From: Actinomadura spongiicola
Lineage (GTDB): Bacteria; Actinomycetota; Actinomycetes; Streptosporangiales; Streptosporangiaceae
DNA: 64,000 bases
Direction: 5' to 3'
NCBI RefSeq assembly: GCF_003432485.1
Contig: NZ_QVNQ01000006.1
Coordinates: 434,001 to 498,000, forward strand
A program made the translations under genes and the position numbers. This document shows positions 43,750-52,751 of this stretch, piece by piece; position 1 is the first letter of the stretch; every line of letters begins with the position of its first letter. The notes under the pieces are model-generated. The model made no database searches. It saw only the letters and a list, made by a program, of their open reading frames with translations, and had not been told where the DNA came from.

Positions 43750-44298
43750 GTGCGGGGTATCAGCGGCGTGATCAGGAAGTTGGACGGCAGGGTTGTTTAC
43801 GAGAATCGTTGGATGACCGTGACGGAAGATCAGGTTGAGCGGCCGGACGGGTCCCGGGGGATTTTCGGGGTCGTTCACAAGCCGGATTTCGCGCTCGTCA
43901 TCCCGGTCGAGGGCGACGGCTTTCACATGGTGGAGGAGTACCGGTATCCGATCGGGAAACGTACCTGGAGTTTCCCGCAGGGGACTCTGCCCGATCGACA
44001 GGAGGCGGATCCCGAAGAATTGGCGCGGCTTGAGTTGGTCCAGGAGACGGGCCTGCGGGCTCGCACGCTGCGTCATCTGGGCTACTTGCATTGCTCACAT
44101 GGGAGCAGTGGGCAAGGCTTCAACATCTTCCATGCGAGTGACCTGGAGAAAGGCGAGCATGACCGGGAGGTGGAGGAGCAGGACATGCGCCAGGCTTGGG
44201 TGTCTCGTCCCGACTTCGTCGCGATGGTGGACGACGGCCGCATCACCGACGACTCCACGCTCGCCGCTTACGCCCTCCTGCTCATGAAAGGTTTGTGA
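43750..44298 (+). CDS. Nudix-fold protein with degenerate Nudix box
   Basis: A 182-residue protein resembling ADP-ribose pyrophosphatases (GRVVYENRWMTVTEDQV, WSFPQGTLPD). GTG start chosen because GGGAGAGG lies directly upstream; an ATG 39 bases earlier lacks one. The Nudix box is altered: the REUXEE segment reads LELVQE, so the Arg is Leu and one Glu is Gln. Activity may be weak or lost. The overall fold and length are otherwise normal. Confidence 0.8.
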   Translation: MRGISGVIRKLDGRVVYENRWMTVTEDQVERPDGSRGIFGVVHKPDFALVIPVEGDGFHMVEEYRYPIGKRTWSFPQGTLPDRQEADPEELARLELVQETGLRARTLRHLGYLHCSHGSSGQGFNIFHASDLEKGEHDREVEEQDMRQAWVSRPDFVAMVDDGRITDDSTLAAYALLLMKGL

Positions 44299-44368
44299 TC
44301 AAGGGCATTCGTGCTGGTGGGGTGGGTAGTTGGTAGGGGCGGGTGGTGGTCGGGCTTGAGGGGGGACG

Positions 44369-45322
44369 GTGGAGAGCAATCCTGTGTTGGTTGAGGTGGA
44401 ACGGTCCGGGTTTGTGGAGTCCCGGCATCGGGGGGTGGCCGTGGGGCTCGCCGGGGATGGGGCGGTCGCCGTGCGGGTGGGGGAGGTTGAGGCGCCGATC
44501 TTTCCGCGGTCGGCCAACAAGCCGATGCAGGCGGTCGCGATGTTGCGGTGTGGGTTGGAGTTGGACGGTGAGCTGTTGGCGCTTGCTGCGGGGAGCCACT
44601 CTGGGGAGGACTTTCATGTCGAGGGCGTGGAGAAGATCCTCGCCGGGGTCGGGCTGGTGGCCGGTGATCTGCGGTGTCCGGAGAGTTGGCCGCTCGATCC
44701 GCAGACGCAACATGACCGGGCGCGCAGTGGTGGTGGGGCCTCGCGGATGCGGATGAACTGCTCCGGGAAGCATGCGGCGATGCTTGCCACGTGCGTGGCG
44801 GCGGGGTGGTCGACGGACTCTTATCTGGACGTCGATCATCCGTTGCAGGTCGCCGTGCGGGAGACCGTGGAGGAACTGGCGGGTGAGCCGGTCGCGGCGG
44901 TCGGGGTCGACGGGTGTGGGGCGCCGTTGTTCGCCGTGTCCACGGTCGGGGTCGCGCGGGCTTTCCGGGCTCTGGTTCAGGGCGGGCCGGACAGTGCGGA
45001 ATGGCGGGTCGTGGATGCCATGCGGACGCATCCGCAGTGGACGTCCGGCACACGGCGTGAGGAGCGGGAGTTGATGGACGCCGTTCCTGGGCTGGTGGTC
45101 AAGTGCGGCGCGGAGGGGGTGGACGCGTTCGCGTTGGCGGATGGGCGTGCCGGGGCCGTCAAGATCGATGATGGGGCGATGCGGGCGCGGACGCCCGTCA
45201 CCGTCGCGCTCTTGCGGGCGCTCGGTGTGGAGGTGCCGGACGCGTTGGCGGTGGTCGAGGTACGGGGTGGGGAGGGAATGGTGGGGGCTGTCCGGGCGGT
45301 GCCGGGCGTCTTCACGCGGTAG
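44369..45322 (+). CDS. asparaginase (L-asparaginase II/AnsA-like family)
   Basis: A 317-residue enzyme with the family N-terminus VLVEVERSGFVESRHRGVAV, the nucleophile region IFPRSANKPMQAVAML and the conserved MNCSGKHAAMLATC. GTG start preceded by a GGGGGGA tract. It converts asparagine to aspartate and ammonia in the cytoplasm. The stop overlaps the convergent gene by 11 bases. Confidence 0.88.
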   Translation: MESNPVLVEVERSGFVESRHRGVAVGLAGDGAVAVRVGEVEAPIFPRSANKPMQAVAMLRCGLELDGELLALAAGSHSGEDFHVEGVEKILAGVGLVAGDLRCPESWPLDPQTQHDRARSGGGASRMRMNCSGKHAAMLATCVAAGWSTDSYLDVDHPLQVAVRETVEELAGEPVAAVGVDGCGAPLFAVSTVGVARAFRALVQGGPDSAEWRVVDAMRTHPQWTSGTRREERELMDAVPGLVVKCGAEGVDAFALADGRAGAVKIDDGAMRARTPVTVALLRALGVEVPDALAVVEVRGGEGMVGAVRAVPGVFTR

Positions 45323-45719
45323 GGCGGGGGTCGTCCCCGTGCTCCCTCAGCTCCTCGAACTCCTCCTTGAAGATCGTCTGTTCGTACAGGACGCCGTCCG
45401 GCCAGGGCTTCTTCGGTTCCCGGCCGGGCTGCGGGTTGTCCTTGCGGAACTCCTCCCACTGCGACTCCCGGCTCGGCGGGTAGCTGTGGGAGAACATGCC
45501 GGGCCGGTAGGTGTACGTGCCGCCCTGTTCCATCCCGCGATGGTTGTGCTGGTCGTTCCTACGTTCCGGGTGGATCTTCCGGGACGACGCCAGAACCGTC
45601 ATGCACAGTCGGCCGACCAGCGCGATGACGGCCACGACGGGAATGATGAACGCCCACCAGATCGGACCTCGGGGCGCGGTCTCGGCCAACGCCGGATCGG
45701 CCAGGATCGTGGAAAGCAT
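45312..45719 (-). CDS. single-TM protein, unknown function
   Basis: A 135-residue protein with an N-terminal exported-side segment, one TM helix (about 20-45) and a long charged, Pro-rich cytoplasmic tail. No family recognised. It lies 41 bases downstream of the CynX-type gene on the same strand and could be co-transcribed with it. Confidence 0.6.
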   Translation of the reverse strand: MLSTILADPALAETAPRGPIWWAFIIPVVAVIALVGRLCMTVLASSRKIHPERRNDQHNHRGMEQGGTYTYRPGMFSHSYPPSRESQWEEFRKDNPQPGREPKKPWPDGVLYEQTIFKEEFEELREHGDDPRPTA

Positions 45720-45760
45720 GTCGGTCCACCTCCCGGTAGCTTATTCGGCCTGGCATGGGG

Positions 45761-47017
45761 TTATTTAGGGATGTGTCCGATAAAGGCGGAGTTAATCCTT
45801 TCTGGGGCGGGTGGGGTGGGGTTGCCGATCGTCCGGTCGCGTCCGGCCGCCAGGCCGGGGAGGGCCAGGACGGCACTGATCAGCACGACCACCGCCATCG
45901 GAACGCTCCAACCGCCGGTGGCGTCATGCAGCGCGCCGAGGGTGAGCGGGCCCGCCGCCGCGATGACGTAGCCGACGCCCTGCGCCATTCCGGACAGTTG
46001 CGCCGCGACCCGGGTGTTCTGGGCGCGCAGGCCGATGAACGCCAGCGCGGTCGTGAAGCCGAAGCCCTGGCCGATGCCGAGGACGACCGCCCAGATCCAC
46101 GCCGATCCGATCGGCGCCCAGCCCATGCCCGCGAACCCGGCCAGGGTCAGCGTCACGGCGGCGATCACCAAGGGACGCTGGTCGCGTGACCGGCCGGCCA
46201 GCACCGGGACGGCCAGCGACCCGACCGCCTGCACCGCCGCCGTCATGGCCAGGACGTATCCGGCCGCGGACTCGTCCATTCCGCGGTCCTGGCAGATCGT
46301 CGGGAGCCAGCCGAAGGTCACGTACGCCAGCAACGACTGGATGCCCATGAACGCCGTGACCTGCCACGCCAGCCTCGACCGCCACACCAGCGCCGCCACC
46401 TCCCGCGAGGGCGCCGGGGGTGGCGCCGACCGCGCGGCGTGTGCGGCCCGCCGCGCCTTCGGCAGCCAGATCAGGCCCGCGAACGCCGCCGGGATCGCCA
46501 GCAGGCCGAGCGGCAGCCGCCAACTCGCGTCGAACCAGTCCTCGATCGGGACGGCCAGCCCGGACGACACGGCCGCGCCGCCCGACAGTGCGAGCGTGTA
46601 CACGGCCGTCACCGTGGTGATCCGCTCCGGATGGTCCCGTTTGATGACGGCGGGCATAGCGATGTTGCCGATGCTGATCGCGATCCCGGCGATCAGGGAC
46701 CCCGCGAACAGGGGGAAGGGGGCGTCGAGGAGCCGGAGCAACAACCCCGTGACGAGCAGCGCCATCGCGGTGACCAGCAGCGTCTCGCTGCGTGGCGCGC
46801 GGCGCAGGAACGCCGCGAGGAGGCCGTAGGAGCCGAAGAACGCCAGCGGCAGCGTGGTCAGCGCCCCGGCCGCCGTCCCGGACAGATGGAACGCATCGCT
46901 GATCTCGGTCAGCACCGGCCCGACCATCGCGATCGCGGGCCGCAGGTTGATCGCCACCAGGACGATCAGCAGCAGCGCCCCGACCGTCCCGGCCCGCCGA
47001 TGCTTCGGCGGCGTCAT
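45761..47017 (-). CDS. CynX/NimT-type MFS transporter
   Basis: A 418-residue major facilitator with 12 TM helices. LLLIVLVAINLRPAIAMVGPVL is the typical N-terminus of CynX/NimT (cyanate or 2-nitroimidazole) transporters. Its start overlaps the stop of the FadR-type gene by four bases (ATGA), so it is the co-transcribed target of that regulator. Confidence 0.9.
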   Translation of the reverse strand: MTPPKHRRAGTVGALLLIVLVAINLRPAIAMVGPVLTEISDAFHLSGTAAGALTTLPLAFFGSYGLLAAFLRRAPRSETLLVTAMALLVTGLLLRLLDAPFPLFAGSLIAGIAISIGNIAMPAVIKRDHPERITTVTAVYTLALSGGAAVSSGLAVPIEDWFDASWRLPLGLLAIPAAFAGLIWLPKARRAAHAARSAPPPAPSREVAALVWRSRLAWQVTAFMGIQSLLAYVTFGWLPTICQDRGMDESAAGYVLAMTAAVQAVGSLAVPVLAGRSRDQRPLVIAAVTLTLAGFAGMGWAPIGSAWIWAVVLGIGQGFGFTTALAFIGLRAQNTRVAAQLSGMAQGVGYVIAAAGPLTLGALHDATGGWSVPMAVVVLISAVLALPGLAAGRDRTIGNPTPPAPERINSAFIGHIPK

Positions 47018-47712
47018 CGTTCGGCCCGCGCGTCACGTTCGACCAGGCTCTCCAGGACGGCGAGCGTGGGTTCGACCACCGCGGCGGCCGCCGACGCCGC
47101 GGCCTCCGGGTCGCCCGCGGCGATCGCGTCCAGGACGGCGCGGTGCGGCCCCGGACCGGCCTCGGGGATCTCGTGGTCGAGCCGGACGGCGCGCATCGAC
47201 TCGCGTTGCAGGTCGATGAAGTAGCGCATCGCCTCGATCAGCACGGGGTTGCGGGACGCCTCCGCGACACCGAGGTGGAAGGCGGTGTCGGCGGCGCCGA
47301 ACGCGTCCGCCTCGGTGGCCTCGTCGCGGGCGCGGAGCAGCACCTCCAGCCGCGCCAGGTCGGCGTCGGTGCGGCGGCGCGCCGCGAGCCGGGCCGCCTG
47401 CACGTCGTAGGCGAGCTGGAGTTCGAAGAAGTCCCGGATGGACGCTCGTGCCAGGCGGCTCAGGAGGGGCCGCGGGTTCGCGGTCGTGCGGACGTACGTC
47501 CCCGCGCCGCGCCGCACCTCCAGGACCCCGACATGCGTCAGCGCCCGGATCGCCTCCCGGACGGCAGGACGGCTCACCCCGAGCCGCGCCGCCAGCTCCG
47601 TCTCGGCCGGGATGCGCGTGCCGACCGGCCAGGTGCCGTCGCTGACCTGCGCCTGAAGCTGGTCGAGCACGGCGTCGACGGTCGACCCGCCGGGAACGGG
47701 ACTCAGACCCAC
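47014..47712 (-). CDS. FadR/GntR-family regulator
   Basis: A 232-residue GntR protein of the FadR (FCD) subfamily: winged helix IPAETELAARLGVSRPAVREAI then a C-terminal FCD domain with AFHLGVAEASRN. GTG at 47712 is preferred: GAGGGGGG lies 5 bases upstream, whereas the ATG at 47742 lacks a ribosome site and sits inside the operator. It probably represses itself and the transporter, with the transported acid as likely inducer. Confidence 0.85.
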   Translation of the reverse strand: MGLSPVPGGSTVDAVLDQLQAQVSDGTWPVGTRIPAETELAARLGVSRPAVREAIRALTHVGVLEVRRGAGTYVRTTANPRPLLSRLARASIRDFFELQLAYDVQAARLAARRRTDADLARLEVLLRARDEATEADAFGAADTAFHLGVAEASRNPVLIEAMRYFIDLQRESMRAVRLDHEIPEAGPGPHRAVLDAIAAGDPEAAASAAAAVVEPTLAVLESLVERDARAER

Positions 47713-47725
47713 CGGAACCCCCCTC

Positions 47726-47748
47726 AGTAAGACGTCAGACATCTTACT
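47726..47748 (-). promoter_or_regulatory. FadR-type operator
   Basis: AGTAAGA and TCTTACT arms (47726-47732/47742-47748) around CGTCAGACA form a 23-bp symmetric site immediately before the regulator's ribosome site. Position and symmetry indicate autoregulation of the fadR-cynX operon. Confidence 0.65.
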
Positions 47749-47914
47749 TGGAGGAATTCGGACAAAACGCCCCGGGACCCGCGGTGGCCGCCGGGAGGGG
47801 TCTCGGACGACCACGGCGGGCCCGAACAACGCCCGCCGGACCGGGGGTATGGGGCGAGGGAAATGACCGTTCCGGCGGGCGTCGCGTTCTTGCGGGCGCG
47901 GTGGTGGCGGGGGG

Positions 47915-48280
47915 TCAGCGGGGTTTGCGGCGACCGAAGCGGCGTTTCGTCGGTTCGCGTTCCGCTGTTTCGTGTTCCTCCGCGCGTGCGCGGTCGATGT
48001 CGGCCAAGACCTCGCGGTGGGTCACCGACGGAGCCGGGTCACGGCGCGTCCGCTGGGCTGGGCTGCCCGAGATGACCCCGCCCTGCACGGGCCCACGATG
48101 CGGCAGGCCGCTGCTTCTGTGCCTGGTGGGCGGCGGCTTCCGCCCGCTCATCAGCGTGATCAAGACCCAGGCGAGCAGGACCGCGAAGATGACCGCGGGC
48201 CCGATGGCCATGAAGTACGCGTCCCCGAGCCGAGTCGAGTCGGCGACGACGGAGCCCGCGGAGAGGGGAGCGGCGAGCAT
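47915..48280 (-). CDS. single-TM protein, unknown function
   Basis: A 121-residue protein with a short N-terminus, one TM helix (about 24-46, YFMAIGPAVIFAVLLAWVLITL) and a basic, Arg-rich cytoplasmic tail ending KRRFGRRKPR. ATG start with GGAGG 8 bases upstream. No family recognised. It follows the DUF2207 gene on the same strand. Confidence 0.6.
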   Translation of the reverse strand: MLAAPLSAGSVVADSTRLGDAYFMAIGPAVIFAVLLAWVLITLMSGRKPPPTRHRSSGLPHRGPVQGGVISGSPAQRTRRDPAPSVTHREVLADIDRARAEEHETAEREPTKRRFGRRKPR

Positions 48281-48337
48281 GAGGGACACCTCCTCGCCCC
48301 ACCCGTACCCCCCGTCAGATCTTTAACCTTCCGGCGC

Positions 48338-50143
48338 TCACATTCCGCGCGACTGGGAGATGGAACCGGACGTGGCCAGCGTGAAGACGCGCATCGACTC
48401 TGCGAACTTCGACAGGTCCCACTCGGCCGGGCCCTCGTACCAGTAGAGGTTGTCGGCGCCCTCGGCCCGCTCGCCCGCGTCCTTGACCGTCTCCGCCCAC
48501 TTCGGGACGACGCCGAACACCACCGCGTACGGCAGGAACCGCGAGAACAGCGCGATCCGCTGCCGCGACGCGATGCCGCCTTCCCCGTACACGTCACTCT
48601 CGGGGATGGTGCCGCGCTCCAGGAACGCGCGGAACCCGATGGTGTGCGCGAGCACCGTGGCGCCGCGCGCCGTCTTCGCGGGCATGTACTGGCCGCCGTA
48701 CGCCAGCGCCGCACCCGCGATGATCAACGCGAGCCCGGCGAGGGCCCATTCGGTGGTGAGCGCCAACGCGACGGTGCCGCCGATGCCGAGCAGCGTGATG
48801 ACGATGCCCGCGATCGTCCAGCGGGACCGGACGGTGTCGGGACGCCGCGCGAACCAGCCCTGCTTCACCACGTCCTCGTACATCGCCGACCTGACCTGGG
48901 CGAGCTTCGTGGCGAACGTCCCGCCGAGCTGCGACAACTTGACCGCGTCGCGTGTGGAGCCGTCGGGGGCGGTCAGCAGCGCGTCGAGAAGGATCCGCTC
49001 GTACGGCAGCAGATCGACCTGCGGGCGGTCGAGACGGCGCAGCGTCCAGTCGAGCCGCCCGGTCCGGGCCCTGTCCTCCTCCTCGATCAGCAGGTAGCCG
49101 CGAACGGCGAGGTCGACGATCGTCGCCGTCACGTCGATCACGTCGGCCTGCTCGTCGATCAGCGTGCCGATCTGGCCGGGACGCACCCCGTCCGGCGGCT
49201 CGAACTCCGTCCCGGCGACCGGCGCGTGATCACCCTCGGCGGCCTTCTTCCCGACGACCCGCGCGTCGCGTCCGCGAAGCAGGTAGAGGACCGCGACGCC
49301 GCCGCAGAGCAGCACCAGCAGCCCGGCGAGCGCGGAACCGGTGACGGCGTTGACGGAGAACGCCGTCGCGACCGTGTGGCGCCGCTCGTAGAGGGCGCGG
49401 CCCCCGGTGGTGCGCGCCGGGAGACCCGCGACGACCACGAGGTACTCGCCCGGCAGCATCCCCTGCTGCGCGAAGACGCCCTGCGTGTGCGTGTGGTTCA
49501 TGTAGTACTGCGTGCAGCCGATCATGCTGCCGATCGGTCCGGTGAAGCAGTTGACATTGCGGATGGCGGTGCCGCCGTCCACGGTCGCCCGCGCCTCGTC
49601 CAGCGGCACCTTCCAGCCGCCGATCACCGGCCAGCGCAGCTCCTCCGCCGCGCCCATCGGCGTGATCGCGCCGCGCAGGTCGTACTCCAGGACGACCGTG
49701 CGGTCGCCGGTCAGCTTCGCCCCGCCGGTCACCTCGACGGTCGTCCTGGTGTCGTCCTCGGACGTGTCGACCCTGGTGGGCCCGCCGTCGGGGCTGCTCG
49801 CCCGCAGATTCTGGATCTTGTAGACGCGGTCCTCGGTGAGGCTCTCATGGCTGCGGGTGGGATACGTCCGCTTGAAGCCCTGTCGCCCGGCGAACCGGTA
49901 GCGGATGGTCTCCTTCACATGGGTCACACCACCCTGACCCGGGGTGAGGACGGCCTCGTCCTTCAGGACGCGTTCCGCCGCGGCGGCCTGGTTCCACGCG
50001 GGCTCGGCCCCTGCCGCGGACGCGGGCGTCAGGGCGGTCAGCAGGCCCGTGGCCAGCCCCGTGGCCAGCCCTGTGGCCAGCAGGGTGGTCGACGCCGTCA
50101 CGACCACCGACCGCGTCCGGAACATTGCCGCAAGAGCAGACAT
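48338..50143 (-). CDS. DUF2207 domain membrane protein
   Basis: A 601-residue protein: signal peptide, an exported N-terminal DUF2207 region (VKETIRYRF, EYDLRGAITPM, LRWPVIGG), a TM helix (about 265-285), a cytoplasmic segment with EFEPPDGVRPGQIGTLIDEQ, and two more helices before a domain ending in a Ser/Gly-rich tail. The family is widespread in actinomycetes with unknown role. The very long frame upstream was rejected because it runs through the divergent metallopeptidase gene. Confidence 0.87.
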   Translation of the reverse strand: MSALAAMFRTRSVVVTASTTLLATGLATGLATGLLTALTPASAAGAEPAWNQAAAAERVLKDEAVLTPGQGGVTHVKETIRYRFAGRQGFKRTYPTRSHESLTEDRVYKIQNLRASSPDGGPTRVDTSEDDTRTTVEVTGGAKLTGDRTVVLEYDLRGAITPMGAAEELRWPVIGGWKVPLDEARATVDGGTAIRNVNCFTGPIGSMIGCTQYYMNHTHTQGVFAQQGMLPGEYLVVVAGLPARTTGGRALYERRHTVATAFSVNAVTGSALAGLLVLLCGGVAVLYLLRGRDARVVGKKAAEGDHAPVAGTEFEPPDGVRPGQIGTLIDEQADVIDVTATIVDLAVRGYLLIEEEDRARTGRLDWTLRRLDRPQVDLLPYERILLDALLTAPDGSTRDAVKLSQLGGTFATKLAQVRSAMYEDVVKQGWFARRPDTVRSRWTIAGIVITLLGIGGTVALALTTEWALAGLALIIAGAALAYGGQYMPAKTARGATVLAHTIGFRAFLERGTIPESDVYGEGGIASRQRIALFSRFLPYAVVFGVVPKWAETVKDAGERAEGADNLYWYEGPAEWDLSKFAESMRVFTLATSGSISQSRGM

Positions 50144-50185
50144 GGCCGCAAATGGTATCGGCAATGCGTGCGATGATGCCCTCCT

Positions 50186-51205
50186 ATGGCAGGTCAGTAC
50201 CCTCCGCCCCCTTCGTCGCGCCCCCCGGCGCCGCCGTACGGCAGTCCCGGCCACGGCCCCTCCGGGTACGGCCCGCCGCATCCGCCCCCACCGCACGGAC
50301 GGTATGTCGGGTCGCCGTACCACTACGCGCGTCCCGCGCCACGCCGTTCCACCGGTGCGACGATCGCGGGCATCTTCGGCGGCCTCACCGCGCTGGTCGT
50401 GCTCGGCATCCTCGGGCTCACGCTCCTCGGCGCGCGGGACGGCGCCGCCGGCGCCCGTCCCACCGCCTCGTCCGGAGGCGGGACGCCCACACGCGAGAGC
50501 GCCACCGGCAACAGGCTCTACGCGACCGGCGCCCTGACGCCCGTGAACTGCCGCCTGCCCCAGATCGACCCGACCGCGGAGTCCATGCGCCAGTTCATGG
50601 ACGTACTGAGCGACTGCCTGGACGTGACGTGGTCGCGCCAGTTCCAGAAGGCCGGAATACGGTTCGATAAGCCCGACCGCGTGTTCTGGCTGGAACCGGG
50701 CCGCAGCCCGTGCGGCACCTACCCGGCGTCCGGCGCGTCCGCCTTCTACTGCCCGGCCAACAACACGATGTACGTGGGGCTCCGGCATGTCGTCGAGACC
50801 TCCGGCGACCAGCCGCTGTCGAACTACGCCGTCTTCGCGCGGGTCATCGCGCACGAGTACGGTCACCACGTCCAGGACCGCGCGGGAATCCTTCTCTACG
50901 CCGACCGCAGGATGGACTCCGCCGACACCGGCACCCGCAACGACGCGAGCCGCCGCATCGAACTCCAGGCGCAGTGCCTCGCGGGCGCGTTCCTCGGCGC
51001 GGAGCGCGAGACCCTGCCGATGACGCAGGAGCAGTACACCACCATGATCGTCGACCTGCGGGGCCGCGGCGAGGACCACCTGCCCCCGGAAAAACGCGAC
51101 CACGGCTCGGGACGCCACTACGCGGGCTGGGTCGTCACCGGCTACAACGAACGCGACCTGGCCGCCTGCAACACCTGGACGGCCCCACCCACCAGAGTCA
51201 GCTGA
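50186..51205 (+). CDS. neutral zinc metallopeptidase (YpfJ-like)
   Basis: A 339-residue protein: Pro-rich cytoplasmic N-terminus (about 1-55), one TM helix (about 58-80), then an exported metallopeptidase domain with the zincin motif VIAHEYGHHVQDR and the third-ligand region IELQAQCLAGAFLG. Two Cys pairs could form disulfides (CRLPQ and SDCLDV; CGTYP and FYCPAN). Divergent from the DUF2207 gene by 42 bases. Confidence 0.9.
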   Translation: MAGQYPPPPSSRPPAPPYGSPGHGPSGYGPPHPPPPHGRYVGSPYHYARPAPRRSTGATIAGIFGGLTALVVLGILGLTLLGARDGAAGARPTASSGGGTPTRESATGNRLYATGALTPVNCRLPQIDPTAESMRQFMDVLSDCLDVTWSRQFQKAGIRFDKPDRVFWLEPGRSPCGTYPASGASAFYCPANNTMYVGLRHVVETSGDQPLSNYAVFARVIAHEYGHHVQDRAGILLYADRRMDSADTGTRNDASRRIELQAQCLAGAFLGAERETLPMTQEQYTTMIVDLRGRGEDHLPPEKRDHGSGRHYAGWVVTGYNERDLAACNTWTAPPTRVS

Positions 51206-51250
51206 CCCCACCCACGTGAGCGGACTCACCCTGAGCTGCGCTAGCCGTCC

Positions 51251-51266
51251 GCTTGCAATTGCAAGC
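51251..51266. promoter_or_regulatory. 16-bp perfect palindrome
   Basis: GCTTGCAATTGCAAGC is a perfect palindrome 22 bases upstream of the XRE gene. It is the most symmetric element in this intergenic region and likely the operator of that regulator. Confidence 0.6.
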
Positions 51267-51287
51267 ACTTTGACGCAGGGTGGGGAT

Positions 51288-51728
51288 ATGACAGGTTCGA
51301 AGGTCGGCTCGATCGGGGAGTACATCCGGGAACAGCGGACGCGGGCGAAGATCTCGCTGCGTCAGCTCGCGGACGTCTCCGGGATATCCAACCCGTACCT
51401 GAGCCAGATCGAGCGCGGCCTGCGCAAGCCGAGCGCCGAGATCCTGCAGCAGATCGCCAAGGGGCTGCGGATCTCCGCCGAGGCGCTGTACGTGCAGGCC
51501 GGGATCCTCGAAGACCGCGAGGTCGAGACGGACGTGCACACCGCCGTCCGGGGCGACGTCCTCCTCACGGAGCGGCAGAAGCAGGTTCTGCTCGACATCT
51601 ACGCGTCGTTCCTGAAGGAGAACGAGGCCGCCGGCGTGTTCTCGGCAGAGCGCGCCACGCCGGCCCCGGACGCGCCCGAACACGAAACGAACACACCGAG
51701 ACAGGACGGAAAGGAAGAGGTCGGATGA
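51288..51728 (+). CDS. XRE family regulator (Rv0474-like)
   Basis: A 146-residue regulator with an N-terminal helix-turn-helix (ISLRQLADVSGISNPYLSQIERGLRKPS) and an acidic tail. ATG with GGTGGGGA just upstream. Its stop overlaps the HbhA-like gene (ATGA). The order XRE, HbhA-like, DUF2516 is the same as Rv0474-Rv0476 in Mycobacterium. The palindrome 22 bases upstream suggests autoregulation. Confidence 0.87.
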   Translation: MTGSKVGSIGEYIREQRTRAKISLRQLADVSGISNPYLSQIERGLRKPSAEILQQIAKGLRISAEALYVQAGILEDREVETDVHTAVRGDVLLTERQKQVLLDIYASFLKENEAAGVFSAERATPAPDAPEHETNTPRQDGKEEVG

Positions 51729-52192
51729 CGCTGGCCAGCAATCTGCGAGAGAACAAGGCCGTGTACGCCGTGGCCGGCGCCGGCGACCTCGCGGTGCAGA
51801 AGCTCCGCGAGGTTCCCGAGCAGATGACCAGGTACCAGGGCCGTGCCCGGGAGACCGCGACGAAGTACCAGGGTGAGGTCCGCGAGACCGTCGACCGCTA
51901 CCGCGTGCAGGTGCGCGGCAGGGTGGCGCGCTACCGCGGCGAGGTCTCCCGCTACCAGGAGCGCGTCGACGCCCGGGAGCTGCCCGGCGCCGCCGTCGCC
52001 TACGCCACGCACGTCGGCATCCGGGCCGTCGGGATCATCGACGAACTCGCCGAGCGCGGCAAGAAGGTCGTGCACCGTGAGGCCGCCGAGGCCGCCGAGA
52101 TCACCGCGGCCGACGCCAGGCCGAAGGCACGGGCGCCGCAGCCGAGAAGGAGCACGCGGACCCGGTCCACGACCAGGAAGACCGGCGCCTGA
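51725..52192 (+). CDS. HbhA-like coiled-coil protein
   Basis: A 155-residue helical protein with heptad-like repeats (YQGRARETATKYQGEVRETV and following) and a Lys/Arg/Pro/Ala-rich tail resembling the heparin-binding tail of mycobacterial HbhA, though shorter. In Mycobacterium HbhA is a surface adhesin. Here adhesion is inferred only by synteny. ATGA overlap with the XRE gene. Confidence 0.8.
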   Translation: MTLASNLRENKAVYAVAGAGDLAVQKLREVPEQMTRYQGRARETATKYQGEVRETVDRYRVQVRGRVARYRGEVSRYQERVDARELPGAAVAYATHVGIRAVGIIDELAERGKKVVHREAAEAAEITAADARPKARAPQPRRSTRTRSTTRKTGA

Positions 52193-52205
52193 GCGCGCGA
52201 TCTCG

Positions 52206-52242
52206 TCAGGGCCTGGCCGCGGAATACGCGGCCGGGCCCTGA
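52206..52242 (+). terminator. terminator after the HbhA-like gene
   Basis: A 16-base stem (52206-52221 with 52227-52242, one mismatch) closes a GAATA loop, 14 bases after the stop. Very stable GC-rich hairpin without a T tract. Confidence 0.75.
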
Positions 52243-52342
52243 CGGACCGGTTGCCCGCCTCCGGGTTTTCCGGTGGACGGCACGCATAGGGTTGGGGTAT
52301 CGACGTGGAGTCGCCGTCCGAGACGAGGAGCGCTGATCGCCG

Positions 52343-52702
52343 ATGTCGGATTTCAACGTGCTGGACTACTTCTTCTGGCTGCTGCTGATCATCGCGTTCG
52401 TGATGGAGGCGTGGGCGCTGATCGACTCGCTGACCGTGCCCGAGAGCGCCTTCAGCGCGGCGGGCAAGTGGCGCAAGAAGATGTGGACGATCGTGCTGAT
52501 CGTCACGGTCGTGGTCGGCGGGGCCTACGCGGTCGCCCCCGCGGCGCTCGGCGCGAGCCCCATCGCGCTGCTGCTGGGCATCCTCCCGGTCGCCGCGTTC
52601 ATCGCCGCCTCCGTCTACCTGGCGGACGTCCGTCCGGCGGTCGCCCCGTTCAAGAAGCGCAACGGAGGCAACTCCCACTCGGGCCCGTACGGACCCTGGT
52701 GA
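52343..52702 (+). CDS. DUF2516 family membrane protein
   Basis: A 119-residue protein with two to three TM helices (YFFWLLLIIAFVMEAWALID at the start, then a pair at about 53-95) and a hydrophilic tail. Homologous in position and type to mycobacterial Rv0476. It has its own promoter region after the HbhA terminator. Function unknown. Confidence 0.82.
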   Translation: MSDFNVLDYFFWLLLIIAFVMEAWALIDSLTVPESAFSAAGKWRKKMWTIVLIVTVVVGGAYAVAPAALGASPIALLLGILPVAAFIAASVYLADVRPAVAPFKKRNGGNSHSGPYGPW

Positions 52703-52751
52703 TTTGGTTCCCTCGGCAACGATGTCGCGTGCGCGTCGTTAGGGTGAGGGA

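Noticed and set aside
48338..51325. A 995-codon minus-strand frame covering the DUF2207 gene and more
   Set aside because: The N-terminal 394 codons are antisense to the metallopeptidase with its HEYGHH motif; the true start is at 50143.
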